A stretch of DNA of 64,000 nt. It comes from Parvimonas micra. Its GTDB lineage: Bacteria > Bacillota > Clostridia > Tissierellales > Peptoniphilaceae. Location: assembly GCF_021300775.1 (NCBI RefSeq), contig NZ_JAJTJP010000002.1, positions 124,001-188,000 of the forward strand, written 5' to 3'. The translations under genes were made by a program, and so were the position numbers. Below, piece after piece: positions 15,913 through 25,091 of this stretch. Below the pieces are notes generated by a model. That model did no database searches. It worked only from the letters and a program-made list of their open reading frames with translations, and had not been told where the DNA came from. How positions within the stretch are numbered: position 1 is the first letter of the stretch; the number at the start of each line of letters is the position of its first letter.

Positions 15913-16953
15913 ATGATTTATGTAGATATTGAAAAGAAATTTGGGAAATTTACTTTAAAGACAAAATTTCAATTTGATAATGAGATTATGGGACTTTTAG
16001 GAGCTTCTGGAAGCGGGAAAAGTCTTACTTTAAAATGTATTGCAGGAATTGAAAAACCCGATAAAGGAAGAATTGTATTAAATGATAGAGTTCTATTTGA
16101 CTCTGAAAAAAAGATAAATATTTCTCCTAAGGATAGAAAGATAGGCTATCTATTTCAGGACTATGCTCTCTTTCCTAATATGAATGTATACGAAAATATC
16201 AAAGTGGGTATAAGGGAAGGAGAAAATTTTGATAAATTAATTATGGAAAAGCTTGAAGAAATGAGGATTTCTCATTTAAAAGATAAGAAGATTAACGAAA
16301 TTTCCGGTGGAGAAAAACAAAGAGTAGCACTTGCTAGATTGCTTATAAATAAGCCAGAAATTATACTTTTAGATGAACCATTTTCTGCTTTGGATGACTA
16401 TTTGAAATCCAAGATTGAATTAGAGGTTTCAGAAGTTTTGAGAAATTACAAAATACCTACTATTCTAGTATCACATAGTAGAGCAGAAGTGTATAGACTT
16501 TGCAATGAAATTTGCGTTATGTCTAATGGTAAAAGTGAAGATCTTATGAATAAAAAAGAGCTTTTTAAAAATCCAAAAACTTTTTCGTCCTGTCTTATTT
16601 CAGGTTGTAAAAACTTCTCAAAAATCGAAAAGATTTCAGAGAATAGACTTAGGGCATTGGATTGGAATATTGAGCTTGAAACTTCAGATACTATTTTAGA
16701 AGAACATAAGATACTTGGAATTCGTGCGCATCTAATTGAATTAGAAAAATCAGATGAAAATTCTTTTGCGGTTGAAGTTGAAAGAGTTGTAGAAGATGTT
16801 TTTACTTACATAATACTAGTTAGAAAAAAAGATGCAAAAAATTCGATTAGAATTGAAGTTGATAAGCATATTTTGAAAAAAGTAGAGAATAGAGAAAATC
16901 TTTTTATCACAATGAGAAAAGAGGATTTAATTTTAATGGTAGAAAATAATTAA
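15913..16953 (+). CDS. modC: Molybdate ABC transporter ATP-binding protein
   Basis: ATG at 15913; the upstream TTGGAGC is its ribosome site rather than a start. Walker A GASGSGKS (about residue 30), Q-loop FQDYALFPNMNV, signature ISGGEKQRVALARLL (about 128), Walker B IILLDEPFSALD, switch VSHSR. At 346 aa it has a C-terminal MOP/TOBE-like tail (about 225-346), although the repeat is weakly conserved. Next gene starts 27 nt on. Confidence 0.92.
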   Translation: MIYVDIEKKFGKFTLKTKFQFDNEIMGLLGASGSGKSLTLKCIAGIEKPDKGRIVLNDRVLFDSEKKINISPKDRKIGYLFQDYALFPNMNVYENIKVGIREGENFDKLIMEKLEEMRISHLKDKKINEISGGEKQRVALARLLINKPEIILLDEPFSALDDYLKSKIELEVSEVLRNYKIPTILVSHSRAEVYRLCNEICVMSNGKSEDLMNKKELFKNPKTFSSCLISGCKNFSKIEKISENRLRALDWNIELETSDTILEEHKILGIRAHLIELEKSDENSFAVEVERVVEDVFTYIILVRKKDAKNSIRIEVDKHILKKVENRENLFITMRKEDLILMVENN

Positions 16954-16980
16954 TTACATTAAAAATCGATAGGAGATTAT

Positions 16981-17922
16981 ATGAAAGATAGATTTGGTAG
17001 AGATATAACCTACTTAAGAATTTCAGTTACCGATTTATGTAATCTAAGATGCAAATACTGTATGCCAGAAAGTGGTGTAGAAAGTCTTTGTCATAGCGAT
17101 ATTCTATCTTTGGAGGAAATTGTTGAGATAGTAAATGTTGCTGCTAAAAACGGAATAACAAAAATTAGATTAACTGGCGGAGAGCCTTTGGTTCGCCGTG
17201 GTTTTATTCATTTATGTAAAGAGATTTCAAAAATTGAACAGATTGAAGATATTGCTATAACAACAAATGGTGTTCATTTAAAAAATATGGCAGATGATCT
17301 TTTTGAAAATAAAGTTAAAAGAATAAATTTTAGTCTTGACACATTGGTAAAAGAAAAGTACAATGATATAACCCGAAGAAATGATTTTGACAAAACTATG
17401 GAAAGTCTATTTTATGCTATTGAAAAGGGCTTTAAAGTTAAGTTAAATGTTGTTTTAATCGGTGGATTTAATGATGATGAAATAGAAAATTTCGTAAAAT
17501 TAGCTAATGACTATGATTTAGAAGTACGTTTTATAGAGCTTATGCAAATTGGAGAAACTGCAAATTGGTCTAAGGATAAATTTGTTTCAAACAAAATTGT
17601 TTTAGAAAAAGTTCCGAAATTAGAGTTTGACGGTGTTTCTGGTGTTGCAAAAATCTATAAAATAAAAGGACAAAAGGGAAAAATTGGACTTATAAGTCCG
17701 ATAAGCTGTTCATTCTGTTCAGATTGTAATCGTATTAGATTAACAAGTGACGGGAAACTTAAACCTTGCTTGCATTCAAAAGATGAAATTAATCTTAAAG
17801 GATTAAGCGGAGAAGAACTTGAAGAAGTTTTTAAAAGAGGGATTTTTGATAAACCTGAAAAACATCATCTTGAAGAAGGTAAAAGTGAAAGTGCAAGAGA
17901 TATGAATAAAATTGGAGGTTAA
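16981..17922 (+). CDS. moaA: GTP 3',8-cyclase MoaA
   Basis: Radical SAM enzyme for the first step of molybdopterin synthesis. N-terminal cluster CNLRCKYC (about residues 20-27), RLTGGEPLVR, and a second Fe-S site CSFCSDCNRIRLTSDGKLKPC split across about 241-261. The C-terminus ends in the conserved GG that inserts into the active site. 313 aa. Coupled to moaC: stop and next ATG are separated by one base. Confidence 0.95.
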   Translation: MKDRFGRDITYLRISVTDLCNLRCKYCMPESGVESLCHSDILSLEEIVEIVNVAAKNGITKIRLTGGEPLVRRGFIHLCKEISKIEQIEDIAITTNGVHLKNMADDLFENKVKRINFSLDTLVKEKYNDITRRNDFDKTMESLFYAIEKGFKVKLNVVLIGGFNDDEIENFVKLANDYDLEVRFIELMQIGETANWSKDKFVSNKIVLEKVPKLEFDGVSGVAKIYKIKGQKGKIGLISPISCSFCSDCNRIRLTSDGKLKPCLHSKDEINLKGLSGEELEEVFKRGIFDKPEKHHLEEGKSESARDMNKIGG

Positions 17923-17923
17923 A

Positions 17924-18409
17924 ATGGAAGAAAAAGTTTTAACTCATATTAATGAACAAGGCCGTGCAAAAATGGTTGATGTCGGAGAAAAAGAAAAGAC
18001 AAAAAGAATTGCTAAGGCTTTTGCAAAAGTAAAACTAAATGAAGAAACTTTTAATATCATTGTAAATGGAAAAGCTAAAAAAGGTGATGTGTTAGCTGTT
18101 TCTCAAGTTGCAGGAATTATGGGAGCAAAAAAGACTTCAGAAATAATTCCAATGTGTCATCCTATAAATTTAGTAGGCGTTGATATTGAGTTTAATATGA
18201 ATCATGAAGACTTTGAAATAGAGATAATCGGAACAACTAAATGTGTTGGAGAAACAGGTGTTGAAATGGAAGCACTATCTGCCGTTTCAATCGCTGCTCT
18301 AACTATTTACGATATGTGTAAAGCTGTTCAAAGAGATATTGAAATTACAGAAATTAAATTATTAGAAAAATCTGGTGGTAAAAGCGGAGATTTTGTGAGG
18401 GAAAAATAA
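17924..18409 (+). CDS. moaC: Cyclic pyranopterin monophosphate synthase MoaC
   Basis: GGAGG at 17914-17918 fixes the ATG at 17924. Converts the MoaA product to cPMP. Diagnostic segments IIPMCHPINLVGVD (about residue 70), CVGETGVEMEALSAVSIAALT and the terminal EKSGGKSGDF. 161 aa, normal size. Its TAA overlaps the next ATG (TAATGA). Confidence 0.95.
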   Translation: MEEKVLTHINEQGRAKMVDVGEKEKTKRIAKAFAKVKLNEETFNIIVNGKAKKGDVLAVSQVAGIMGAKKTSEIIPMCHPINLVGVDIEFNMNHEDFEIEIIGTTKCVGETGVEMEALSAVSIAALTIYDMCKAVQRDIEITEIKLLEKSGGKSGDFVREK

Positions 18410-18840
18410 TGAGAGTTTTATCAGTTAGTATTAGTGAGAAAAAAGGCGTTAAGAAGCATCCAGTAGAGTACATAAATTTAATAGAAGATTACGGAATAGA
18501 AGGAGATGCTCATGCCGGAAAATGGCACAGACAAGTAAGTTTACTTGGAGTTGAAAGTATGGAAGCTATGAAAGAAAAATTACCAACACTTTCAGCTGGA
18601 GATTTTGCAGAAAATATCTTAACAGAAGGCATTGTTCTATACGAATTACCAATAGGAACAATTTTAAAGGTTGGAGAATGCACACTTGAAGTTACACAAA
18701 TTGGAAAAGAATGTCATCATGGTTGTGAAATAAGGCATATAGTTGGAGATTGTGTAATGCCAAGAGAAGGGATTTTCACAAAAGTTTTAAAAGGTGGAAA
18801 GATAAAAGCAGAAGATAAAATTGAAATCGTAGAAAAATAA
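18409..18840 (+). CDS. MOSC-domain protein
   Basis: 143-aa single-domain MOSC protein: HAGKWHRQVSLL near residue 37, a Gly-Asp-Phe-Ala-Glu-Asn segment, and the conserved Cys region ECHHGCEI (about 104). MOSC domains deliver sulfur to or bind molybdenum cofactor. It takes the place that mogA or mobA often holds after moaC. moaD, moaE, moeA and mobA are not in this cluster, so the pathway must be completed elsewhere or is partial. Confidence 0.88.
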   Translation: MRVLSVSISEKKGVKKHPVEYINLIEDYGIEGDAHAGKWHRQVSLLGVESMEAMKEKLPTLSAGDFAENILTEGIVLYELPIGTILKVGECTLEVTQIGKECHHGCEIRHIVGDCVMPREGIFTKVLKGGKIKAEDKIEIVEK

Positions 18841-18867
18841 AAAAGACATCTAAAAGATGTCTTTTTT
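18841..18867 (+). terminator. Terminator of the mod-moa operon
   Basis: AAAAGACATCT / AGATGTCTTTT, 3-nt loop, T run. Confidence 0.85.
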
Positions 18868-19183
18868 GTTTATAATTTACAAAAATCAGAAAGGAATTTC
18901 ATAAAAAATTCTTATGGATTAAAAAATTTTTTTATTTAACTTTGATTATTTTTTTACAATCTGAAAAATTATTCAAGTTTATTTTTCATAAGTTAGAATA
19001 GATTGATATTAATTGAATTATACTTAACATAGAATATTACAAAGGTGCAATGAGGTAAAGCTGATAGTTATATTATATAAAAATGTATTAATTTCGAAAA
19101 AAATTACAAAAAATGAATAATTATACATTATCAAAAAAGCCTAACAATAGGAACATTAAACTTTAAAAATGTTTTCAATATAC
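18868..19183. other. AT-rich intergenic stretch upstream of the opp promoter
   Basis: I see no ORF with a ribosome site, no hairpin with a T tail and no recognised riboswitch here. Confidence 0.5.
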
Positions 19184-19212
19184 TTGATTATTCCTTCTAG
19201 ATATTGTATAAT
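19184..19212 (+). promoter_or_regulatory. Promoter of the opp operon
   Basis: TTGATT, 17-bp spacer, TATAAT. The start site would be about 19219, giving a leader near 185 nt. Confidence 0.7.
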
Positions 19213-19287
19213 TATAATTGAATTTATAACATAGGTACATTTATTAATGAAAATTGGTTGATTATTATATTGATTTTTATTACTAGT

Positions 19288-19322
19288 AAGGAATTGTTTT
19301 TCAATGTTTTTATTCCTTTTAT
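19288..19322 (+). promoter_or_regulatory. Possible attenuator hairpin in the opp leader
   Basis: AAGGAAT / ATTCCTT, 7-bp arms with a 17-nt loop, then a T-rich tail. Weak. Confidence 0.25.
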
Positions 19323-19402
19323 TTTAGTTTTTAAACTTAAGCAAGTGTATTTATGATTTTATAGAGAATAAGACCAAAACAGAGAGTTAGGGGGAGAAAT
19401 CA

Positions 19403-20407
19403 ATGGATCAAAAGGAATTACTTTTGGAAATTAAAGATTTACACACAAGTTTTAGAATCCGTGATGATTATTTTGACGCAGTTGATGGCGTTAATATGAA
19501 ATTATTCTCTGATGAAATACTAGCTATAGTAGGTGAGAGTGGATGTGGTAAATCGACTTTAGCTACTACAATTATGGGTTTACATAATCCAAACTACACT
19601 CGTTCAACAGGTGAAATTCTGTTTGAAGGAAAGAATTTAGTAGGTTTGTCAGAAAAAGAATTTAATGAAATCAGAGGAGAAGGTATTGGAATGATTTTCC
19701 AAGATCCACTTTCATCTTTGAATCCTTTACAAAGAATAGGAAAACAAATCGAGGAAGGTTTGATTTATCATACAAAAATGAATGCTGAAGAAAGAAAAGC
19801 TAGAGTTTTAGAATTAATCGAACAAGTAGGTATTCCTAATCCTCCTCGTGTTGCTAGACAATATCCACATGAATTATCAGGTGGTATGAGACAAAGAGTT
19901 ATAATAGCTATCGCTCTTGCTTGTAAACCTAAGATTATCATAGCAGATGAACCAACAACTGCTCTTGACGTAACAATTCAAGCACAAATCTTAGACCTTT
20001 TAGTTCAAATTCAAAAAGAAATTAATGCTGGAATTATTCTAATCACTCACGATTTAGGAGTTGTTGCTCAACTTGCTGATAGAGTTTGTGTAATGTATGC
20101 TGGACAAATAGTAGAAGAAGCACCTGTTTTAGAACTATTTACAAATGCAAAACACCCATACACTAGAAGTTTATTGAACAGTATTCCTCAAATGGATGCA
20201 GATGATGAAGATTTATATGTAATTCAAGGTATGGTTCCTTCATTAAAGAACTTACCAAGACAAGGATGTAGATTTAAAGCTAGAATTCCTTGGGTTAAAG
20301 ATGAAGAACATGAAGAAGAACCTACAATGCATGAAGTTGGACCTGGACATTTCGTAAGATGTACTTGTTATAAGAACTTCCAATTCGAAGCAAAGGGGGA
20401 TAATTAA
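19403..20407 (+). CDS. oppD: Oligopeptide ABC transporter ATP-binding protein OppD
   Basis: 334 aa. Walker A GESGCGKST (about residue 44), signature LSGGMRQRVIIAIAL (about 159), Walker B IIIADEPTTALD, His in LITHDLG. The C-terminal oligopeptide_HPY region (HPYTRSLLNSIPQMD, then Cys residues near 293 and 318-320) is the family mark and usually holds an Fe-S cluster or metal. First gene of a D-F-B-C order, with no binding protein adjacent. Its TAA overlaps the oppF ATG. Confidence 0.93.
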   Translation: MDQKELLLEIKDLHTSFRIRDDYFDAVDGVNMKLFSDEILAIVGESGCGKSTLATTIMGLHNPNYTRSTGEILFEGKNLVGLSEKEFNEIRGEGIGMIFQDPLSSLNPLQRIGKQIEEGLIYHTKMNAEERKARVLELIEQVGIPNPPRVARQYPHELSGGMRQRVIIAIALACKPKIIIADEPTTALDVTIQAQILDLLVQIQKEINAGIILITHDLGVVAQLADRVCVMYAGQIVEEAPVLELFTNAKHPYTRSLLNSIPQMDADDEDLYVIQGMVPSLKNLPRQGCRFKARIPWVKDEEHEEEPTMHEVGPGHFVRCTCYKNFQFEAKGDN

Positions 20408-21342
20408 TGAGCTTTTTAGAAATTAAAGACCTTAAGGTTCACTATCCAATAAGAGGTGGCTTTTTCAATAAAATAGTTGACCATGTTTTAGCTGTTGACG
20501 GTGTTGATATGGAAATCGAAAAAGGAAAAACTTACGGACTTATCGGAGAAAGTGGTAGTGGTAAGAGTACTATCGGTAAATCTATAATCGGTCTAGAAAA
20601 AATTACAAGTGGACAAATTATTTTCGATGGAAAACCTCTTACTAAAAGAATGGTTAGAAAAGATAAAGCTTTTACTAGAGATGTTCAAATGATATTCCAA
20701 GATAATATGGCAAGTTTGGACCCTAAGAAAAGAGTTATTGATATTATATCTGAACCTCTTAGAAACTTCGGAAAAATGACTGTTAAAGAAGAAAGAAAGA
20801 AAGTTTTAGAACTTTTAGATATAGTTGGTATGCCAGAAGATGCGCTATATAAATATTCATTCGAATTTTCTGGTGGTCAAAGACAAAGAATCGGTGTTGC
20901 TAGAGCAATAAGTTTAAATCCTAGACTTATCATTGCTGACGAACCAGTTTCAGCTCTTGACCTTTCAGTTCAAGCGCAAGTATTGAACTTCATGAAAAAA
21001 ATTCAAAAAGATATGGGATTATCATACCTTTTCATTTCTCACGACCTTGGTGTTGTAAAACACATGTGTGACTACATTAACATCATGTACAGAGGAAGAC
21101 TTGTTGAAAAAGGAACAAAGGAAGATATCTATAAAAATCCACAACATATCTACACTAAGAGATTAATTGCTGCGATTCCAGAAACAGATCCAAGATTAAA
21201 AGAACAATTAATCGCAAATAGAATTAAAGTAGAAAAAGAATATAAAGAATTAGAAAAAGAATATTACAATGAAAAAGGTAGAGTATATGATTTAGTTAAA
21301 CTTACAGATACTCACTATGTAGCAAAAAAGGAGGTAAAATAA
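20407..21342 (+). CDS. oppF: Oligopeptide ABC transporter ATP-binding protein OppF
   Basis: 311 aa. Walker A GESGSGKST (about residue 48), signature FSGGQRQRIGVARAI (about 157), Walker B LIIADEPVSALD, HDLGVVKHMCD. Partner of OppD. The C-terminus is a charged helix (about 265-290) followed by a short YDLVKLTDTHYVA tail. The gap to oppB is one base. Confidence 0.93.
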   Translation: MSFLEIKDLKVHYPIRGGFFNKIVDHVLAVDGVDMEIEKGKTYGLIGESGSGKSTIGKSIIGLEKITSGQIIFDGKPLTKRMVRKDKAFTRDVQMIFQDNMASLDPKKRVIDIISEPLRNFGKMTVKEERKKVLELLDIVGMPEDALYKYSFEFSGGQRQRIGVARAISLNPRLIIADEPVSALDLSVQAQVLNFMKKIQKDMGLSYLFISHDLGVVKHMCDYINIMYRGRLVEKGTKEDIYKNPQHIYTKRLIAAIPETDPRLKEQLIANRIKVEKEYKELEKEYYNEKGRVYDLVKLTDTHYVAKKEVK

Positions 21343-21343
21343 T

Positions 21344-22300
21344 ATGTGGAAAACCGTATTAAGAAGATTTCTTCTAATGATACCTCAATTAATAATATTA
21401 AGTATTTTAGTATTTATTTTGGCTAAATTAATGCCAGGGGATCCATTTACAGGACAAATCAATCCTAACACAGACCCTAAACAAATAGAAGCTTTAAGAA
21501 TTAAATATGGATTTTATGATCCATGGTACAAACAATATGCTAGATGGGTAACTAACATGCTTAAAGGTGATTTTGGTATTAGTTATGGATTTAAAGTACC
21601 AGTATCTGACCTTTTAGGACAAAGAGTTGGAAACACATTCTGGTTATCATTACTTTGTGTAACTTTCCTTTATATAATAGCATTACCACTTGGTGTGTTA
21701 TCAGGTAGATACAGCGGAAGTAAGTTTGATAAAGCAGTTACATTATATAACTTTGTAACTTATGCGATACCAGGCTTTATCTTCTACTTATTGATGATAC
21801 TATTATTCTCATACACATTACACATATTCCCATCATCAGGCTCTGTTGATGCAGGTGTAAAAGGCTTCGCTTATGTAATTAGTAGATTAAGACATATGCT
21901 TTTACCAGCAATATGTTATGCTTTAATAGCTACAACAGGAACTGTTCAATACTTAAGAAACGAAGTTATTGATGCTAAAGGTTCAGACTATGTAAGAACT
22001 GCAAGAAGTAAGGGAGTACCTATTGATAAAGTTTATTCACATCATATCTTTAGAAACTCAATTTTACCAATTGCTGCATTCTTTGGTTTTACATTAACAG
22101 GACTTATCTCAGGTTCAGTATTTATGGAAACAATCTTTGGATATCCAGGAATGGGTAAGTTATTCATGGAAGCTATTCAATCAAGAGATTATTCAGTATT
22201 AACAGTTTTAATTATGATTTTTGGATTCTTAACTCTATTAGGAAGTTTATTATCAGACATCATTATGAGTATAGTTGATCCAAGAATCAGAATAGAGTAA
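21344..22300 (+). CDS. oppB: Oligopeptide ABC transporter permease OppB
   Basis: 318 aa, six membrane spans. The N-terminus MWKTVLRRFLLMIPQLIILS is typical; the large loop with MPGDPF and YGFYDPWYKQY follows; the EAA loop is RTARSKGVPIDKVYSHHIFRN. AAGGAGG overlaps the end of oppF. Confidence 0.93.
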   Translation: MWKTVLRRFLLMIPQLIILSILVFILAKLMPGDPFTGQINPNTDPKQIEALRIKYGFYDPWYKQYARWVTNMLKGDFGISYGFKVPVSDLLGQRVGNTFWLSLLCVTFLYIIALPLGVLSGRYSGSKFDKAVTLYNFVTYAIPGFIFYLLMILLFSYTLHIFPSSGSVDAGVKGFAYVISRLRHMLLPAICYALIATTGTVQYLRNEVIDAKGSDYVRTARSKGVPIDKVYSHHIFRNSILPIAAFFGFTLTGLISGSVFMETIFGYPGMGKLFMEAIQSRDYSVLTVLIMIFGFLTLLGSLLSDIIMSIVDPRIRIE

Positions 22301-22316
22301 TAGGGGGAGTGATAAA

Positions 22317-23231
22317 ATGAGTAGAAAAAAAGAAATGCAAAAAGATGCTTCCCAACATAATGAACATATAACTCCAAGTGCTTTTAAAGTAATTGTTAGA
22401 GAATTTAAAAAAGATAAATTAGCAACATTTTCACTTGTAGTTTTAACATTAATAATTTTAACAGTATTTATAGGAAGTATGTTCTTCGATGTAAAAGAAG
22501 TAATGAAAGTTAACCTAATGGATTCATTCCTAAGACCTGGCGAAGGCGGATATGTTTTAGGAACTGACCAAGGTGGTAGATCACTTCTAGGACAACTTTT
22601 CATCGGAACTAGAAACTCAATCATAATTGGGGCTTCTGTAACAGTATTAACTAATGTAATAGGTATTATTGTTGGTTTAATCATCGGATTCTACGGTGGT
22701 ATCGTAGATAATATCATCATGAGAATTATCGACTTTATCCAAGTATTACCAACACTTATGCTTATCATTGTATTCGTAACATTAGTTCCAAAATATGATA
22801 TGGTTACATTCGTATTTATCATGAGTGTATTCTATTGGACAGGTATTGCAAGACTTGTAAGATCAAAAGCTCTTTCTGAAGGAAGACGTGATTATATAAG
22901 CGCATCTAAGACAATGGGAACACCATCATGGAAGATAATGTTTGGAGGAATTTTACCAAATATTAGTTCAATTCTTATCATCAGTGCTATCTTAGACTTA
23001 GCTGGTAATATGGGTATTGAAATCGGACTTACATTCCTTGGATTCGGTTTACCACCAGGAGTACCATCACTTGGAACTCTTATCAATCAGGCGTTAGACC
23101 CAACAATCTTAAGAGATAGAATGTATATTTGGTTCCCTGCATCAATGTTAGTACTTGTGCTAATGCTTGCAATCAACTATGCTGGACAAGCATTAAGAAG
23201 AGCTTCAGATGCAAAACAAAGATTAGGTTAG
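22317..23231 (+). CDS. oppC: Oligopeptide ABC transporter permease OppC
   Basis: 304 aa, six spans, with the OppC N-terminal domain (hydrophilic tail, first span near residue 40, then LGTDQGGRSLLGQLFIGTRN). EAA loop SASKTMGTPSWKIMFGGILP. Last gene of the operon; a strong terminator follows. Confidence 0.93.
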   Translation: MSRKKEMQKDASQHNEHITPSAFKVIVREFKKDKLATFSLVVLTLIILTVFIGSMFFDVKEVMKVNLMDSFLRPGEGGYVLGTDQGGRSLLGQLFIGTRNSIIIGASVTVLTNVIGIIVGLIIGFYGGIVDNIIMRIIDFIQVLPTLMLIIVFVTLVPKYDMVTFVFIMSVFYWTGIARLVRSKALSEGRRDYISASKTMGTPSWKIMFGGILPNISSILIISAILDLAGNMGIEIGLTFLGFGLPPGVPSLGTLINQALDPTILRDRMYIWFPASMLVLVLMLAINYAGQALRRASDAKQRLG

Positions 23232-23248
23232 AATTAAACATAAAAAAT

Positions 23249-23275
23249 AAGCGTAGAAATATCTACGCTTTTTTA
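23249..23275 (+). terminator. Terminator of the opp operon
   Basis: AAGCGTAGA / TCTACGCTT stem, 4-nt loop, six T. Confidence 0.88.
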
Positions 23276-23296
23276 TTGTAATAAATTCAAAAAATA

Positions 23297-23329
23297 AAAA
23301 AGATGGTTGCAATAGCATCCATCTTTTTA
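23297..23329. terminator. Second hairpin after the opp operon
   Basis: AAAAAGATGG / CCATCTTTTT, 12-nt loop. Could act as a backup terminator on either strand. Confidence 0.5.
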
Positions 23330-23343
23330 ATTTACATTTTAAT

Positions 23344-23511
23344 ATGACAGCAGAGAAATTTGCATTTATCTATAATGGGAGGATTATAAAGAACAAAAGC
23401 TTTGCTGGCATATGTACGTGTGGCAGTAAAGAAAAGGAAAACTTATGGGAGGAGTTTATTATCTTGAAAACTACCACACAGTATATATATACCTTTAATT
23501 TGTATTTTTAA
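23344..23511 (+). other. Doubtful 55-codon ORF in a gene-poor stretch
   Basis: An open frame from ATG at 23344 to TAA at 23509 that has Cys and Lys residues like a real protein (YNGRIIKNKSF, CTCGSKEKE) but no ribosome site. It may be a gene remnant or chance. The rest of 23330-23719 shows nothing I can name. Confidence 0.2.
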
Positions 23512-23719
23512 ACATAAAAATTACAATTTCTAAAATAATTTTCCAATAAAATCACATATTACTTTAATTAATATGATATAAGGTGTTATTTAGTCAACAA
23601 TAAAATGAATTAAAGCATAGGGATGTTTTAAGTCTTTTTTTCATGTACTAAATCAACTTTATAAACGTAGTAGAAAAAAAGTAGAAAATTTTAATACCCA
23701 TTGTATTTTAATATATCAT

Positions 23720-23899
23720 ATAAAGCAAAATAATTGACGTCATAGCATTTTGAAAAGAAAATCCCATAACAACATTTCAACTGAAATGAGTGAAACAAAA
23801 GTAGGTCTGACGGGATAATTGTATCGTTAGATACAATTAATCTGGAGATCTCAACTATTGCCTGTTTACAAGCAATAGTATTTCTGAAAGAAATAAAAA
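23720..23899 (+). repeat. Interspersed intergenic repeat, copy 2
   Basis: Same head and tail as copies 1 and 3; shares AAAAGTAGGTCTGACG with copy 3. The variable middle has an ATTGTATC / GATACAAT hairpin (about 23818-23837) and the tail has CTATTGC / GCAATAG. It ends in the A-run that is also the U-run of the terminator of the minus-strand lipoprotein gene. Confidence 0.75.
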
Positions 23900-23919
23900 A
23901 CTCCACGAAAGTGGAGTTT
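23893..23919 (-). terminator. Terminator of the minus-strand lipoprotein gene
   Basis: AAACTCCAC / GTGGAGTTT, 4-nt loop, followed on the minus strand by T residues contributed by repeat copy 2. Confidence 0.8.
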
Positions 23920-23928
23920 AGTCAATTC

Positions 23929-24348
23929 TTATTTTTTATTATCAACTTTGTATAAATCTGCAAGGCATCTGTAATTCATATTGTCTTCTTCATCAAGAAT
24001 AGTATTGTCATCTACAATTACTAATTTGTATTTAAAATCTTTTGCAACAATATACTTTTTGCCATCTTTTTCTTCGATTTTTACATCAGTATATTCTTTT
24101 GGAATACTTTTTTCGTATTTATCTCTATCTTTTTCAATTTGTTCAGGTGTTGAATTCGGATTTATCGGACTTGGTCCTTGAAACATCAGTCTAGGAGCTT
24201 TTGATTCCTCCTTGATGATTACTATCTGGCCTCCTTTTTCACCATCAAAAACTTTGTTTTCCAGTTTTTTTAGTGCAGCAGAAGAACCACATGAACACAA
24301 CATAAAAGAAACTAACAATAAACATATAAATTTTTTTAGCTTAGTCAT
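23929..24348 (-). CDS. Lipoprotein, 139 aa, unknown function
   Basis: Start supported by AGGAGGAGTGTT upstream. Signal peptide with lipobox MLCSC, Cys about residue 20. The mature part is mostly polar with several short beta-like segments (GGQIVIIKEES, KYIVAKDFKYKLVIVDDN) and a Pro/Asn/Ser stretch near residue 60. I do not recognise a family. Divergent from greA and with its own near-consensus promoter. Confidence 0.75.
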   Translation of the reverse strand: MTKLKKFICLLLVSFMLCSCGSSAALKKLENKVFDGEKGGQIVIIKEESKAPRLMFQGPSPINPNSTPEQIEKDRDKYEKSIPKEYTDVKIEEKDGKKYIVAKDFKYKLVIVDDNTILDEEDNMNYRCLADLYKVDNKK

Positions 24349-24402
24349 AACACTCCTCCTAGCAAATAAATATTTATGAAATTATAATAAAGTATAATAT
24401 TT

Positions 24403-24431
24403 ATTATAGTAACACTCTACTATAATTTCAA
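24403..24431 (-). promoter_or_regulatory. Promoter of the minus-strand lipoprotein gene
   Basis: On the minus strand TTGAAA (24426-24431), 17-bp spacer, TATAAT (24403-24408). Confidence 0.7.
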
Positions 24432-24530
24432 CTATATCATAGCATTTTATTTTGCTTTAGTCAAGTATTTTTCTAAATAATTATAAATAATATTTATTGT
24501 GCTTGTTTATATGCAAATACCATTGTTACA

Positions 24531-24559
24531 TTGACTTTTTTATCTGTATTTAGTATAAT
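24531..24559 (+). promoter_or_regulatory. Promoter of the greA-lysS-sugar operon
   Basis: TTGACT, 17-bp spacer, TATAAT, about 39 nt before greA. No further strong promoter or terminator is seen until 30815. Confidence 0.8.
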
Positions 24560-24597
24560 TATACGAATAGTAATGTAAATTTTTAAGGAGAGATACT

Positions 24598-25080
24598 ATG
24601 GACGAAAAAGAAATATTTTTAACAGCCGAAGGCTTAAAAAAATTAGAATTAGAATTAGAAGAATTAAAAACTGTTAAGAGAAAAGAAATAGCAGAGAAAA
24701 TAAAGATTGCAAGAGATTTTGGAGACCTTTCTGAAAACTCTGAATATGATGAAGCTAAGAATGAACAAGCTCAAATAGAAGAAAAAATCATTAAACTTGA
24801 TAATATGATTGCTAATGCAAAGATTATTGATGAAGTTGAACTTGATACTAAAACTGTTAATGTAGGAGCTACTGTTACTCTAGTTCAAGTTGCAACTAAG
24901 AAAAAAATAGAATATACAATTGTTGGTTCTGCTGAAAGTAATCCTCTTGAAGGAAAGATTTCAAATGAATCTCCTGTTGGTAGAGCTATTTTAGGTAAGA
25001 AAAAAGGCACTAAAGTTCAAGTACAATTACCAAATGGCAATGTTGTTGAATACAAAATAGACAGTATTAAGAGAAATTAA
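24598..25080 (+). CDS. greA: Transcription elongation factor GreA
   Basis: Rescues backtracked RNA polymerase by stimulating transcript cleavage. 160 aa, normal size. The N-terminal coiled coil (about residues 10-78) has the acidic tip [13 protein letters not shown]; the C-terminal FKBP-like domain has [16 protein letters not shown]. Ribosome site AAGGAG. Twelve nt before lysS. Confidence 0.96.
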   Translation: MDEKEIFLTAEGLKKLELELEELKTVKRKEIAEKIKIARDFGDLSENSEYDEAKNEQAQIEEKIIKLDNMIANAKIIDEVELDTKTVNVGATVTLVQVATKKKIEYTIVGSAESNPLEGKISNESPVGRAILGKKKGTKVQVQLPNGNVVEYKIDSIKRN

Positions 25081-25091
25081 GGAGTGATATT

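Noticed and set aside
18868-19402. Riboswitch in the opp leader
   Set aside because: The leader is long, but only a weak 7-bp hairpin is visible and no known consensus was found.
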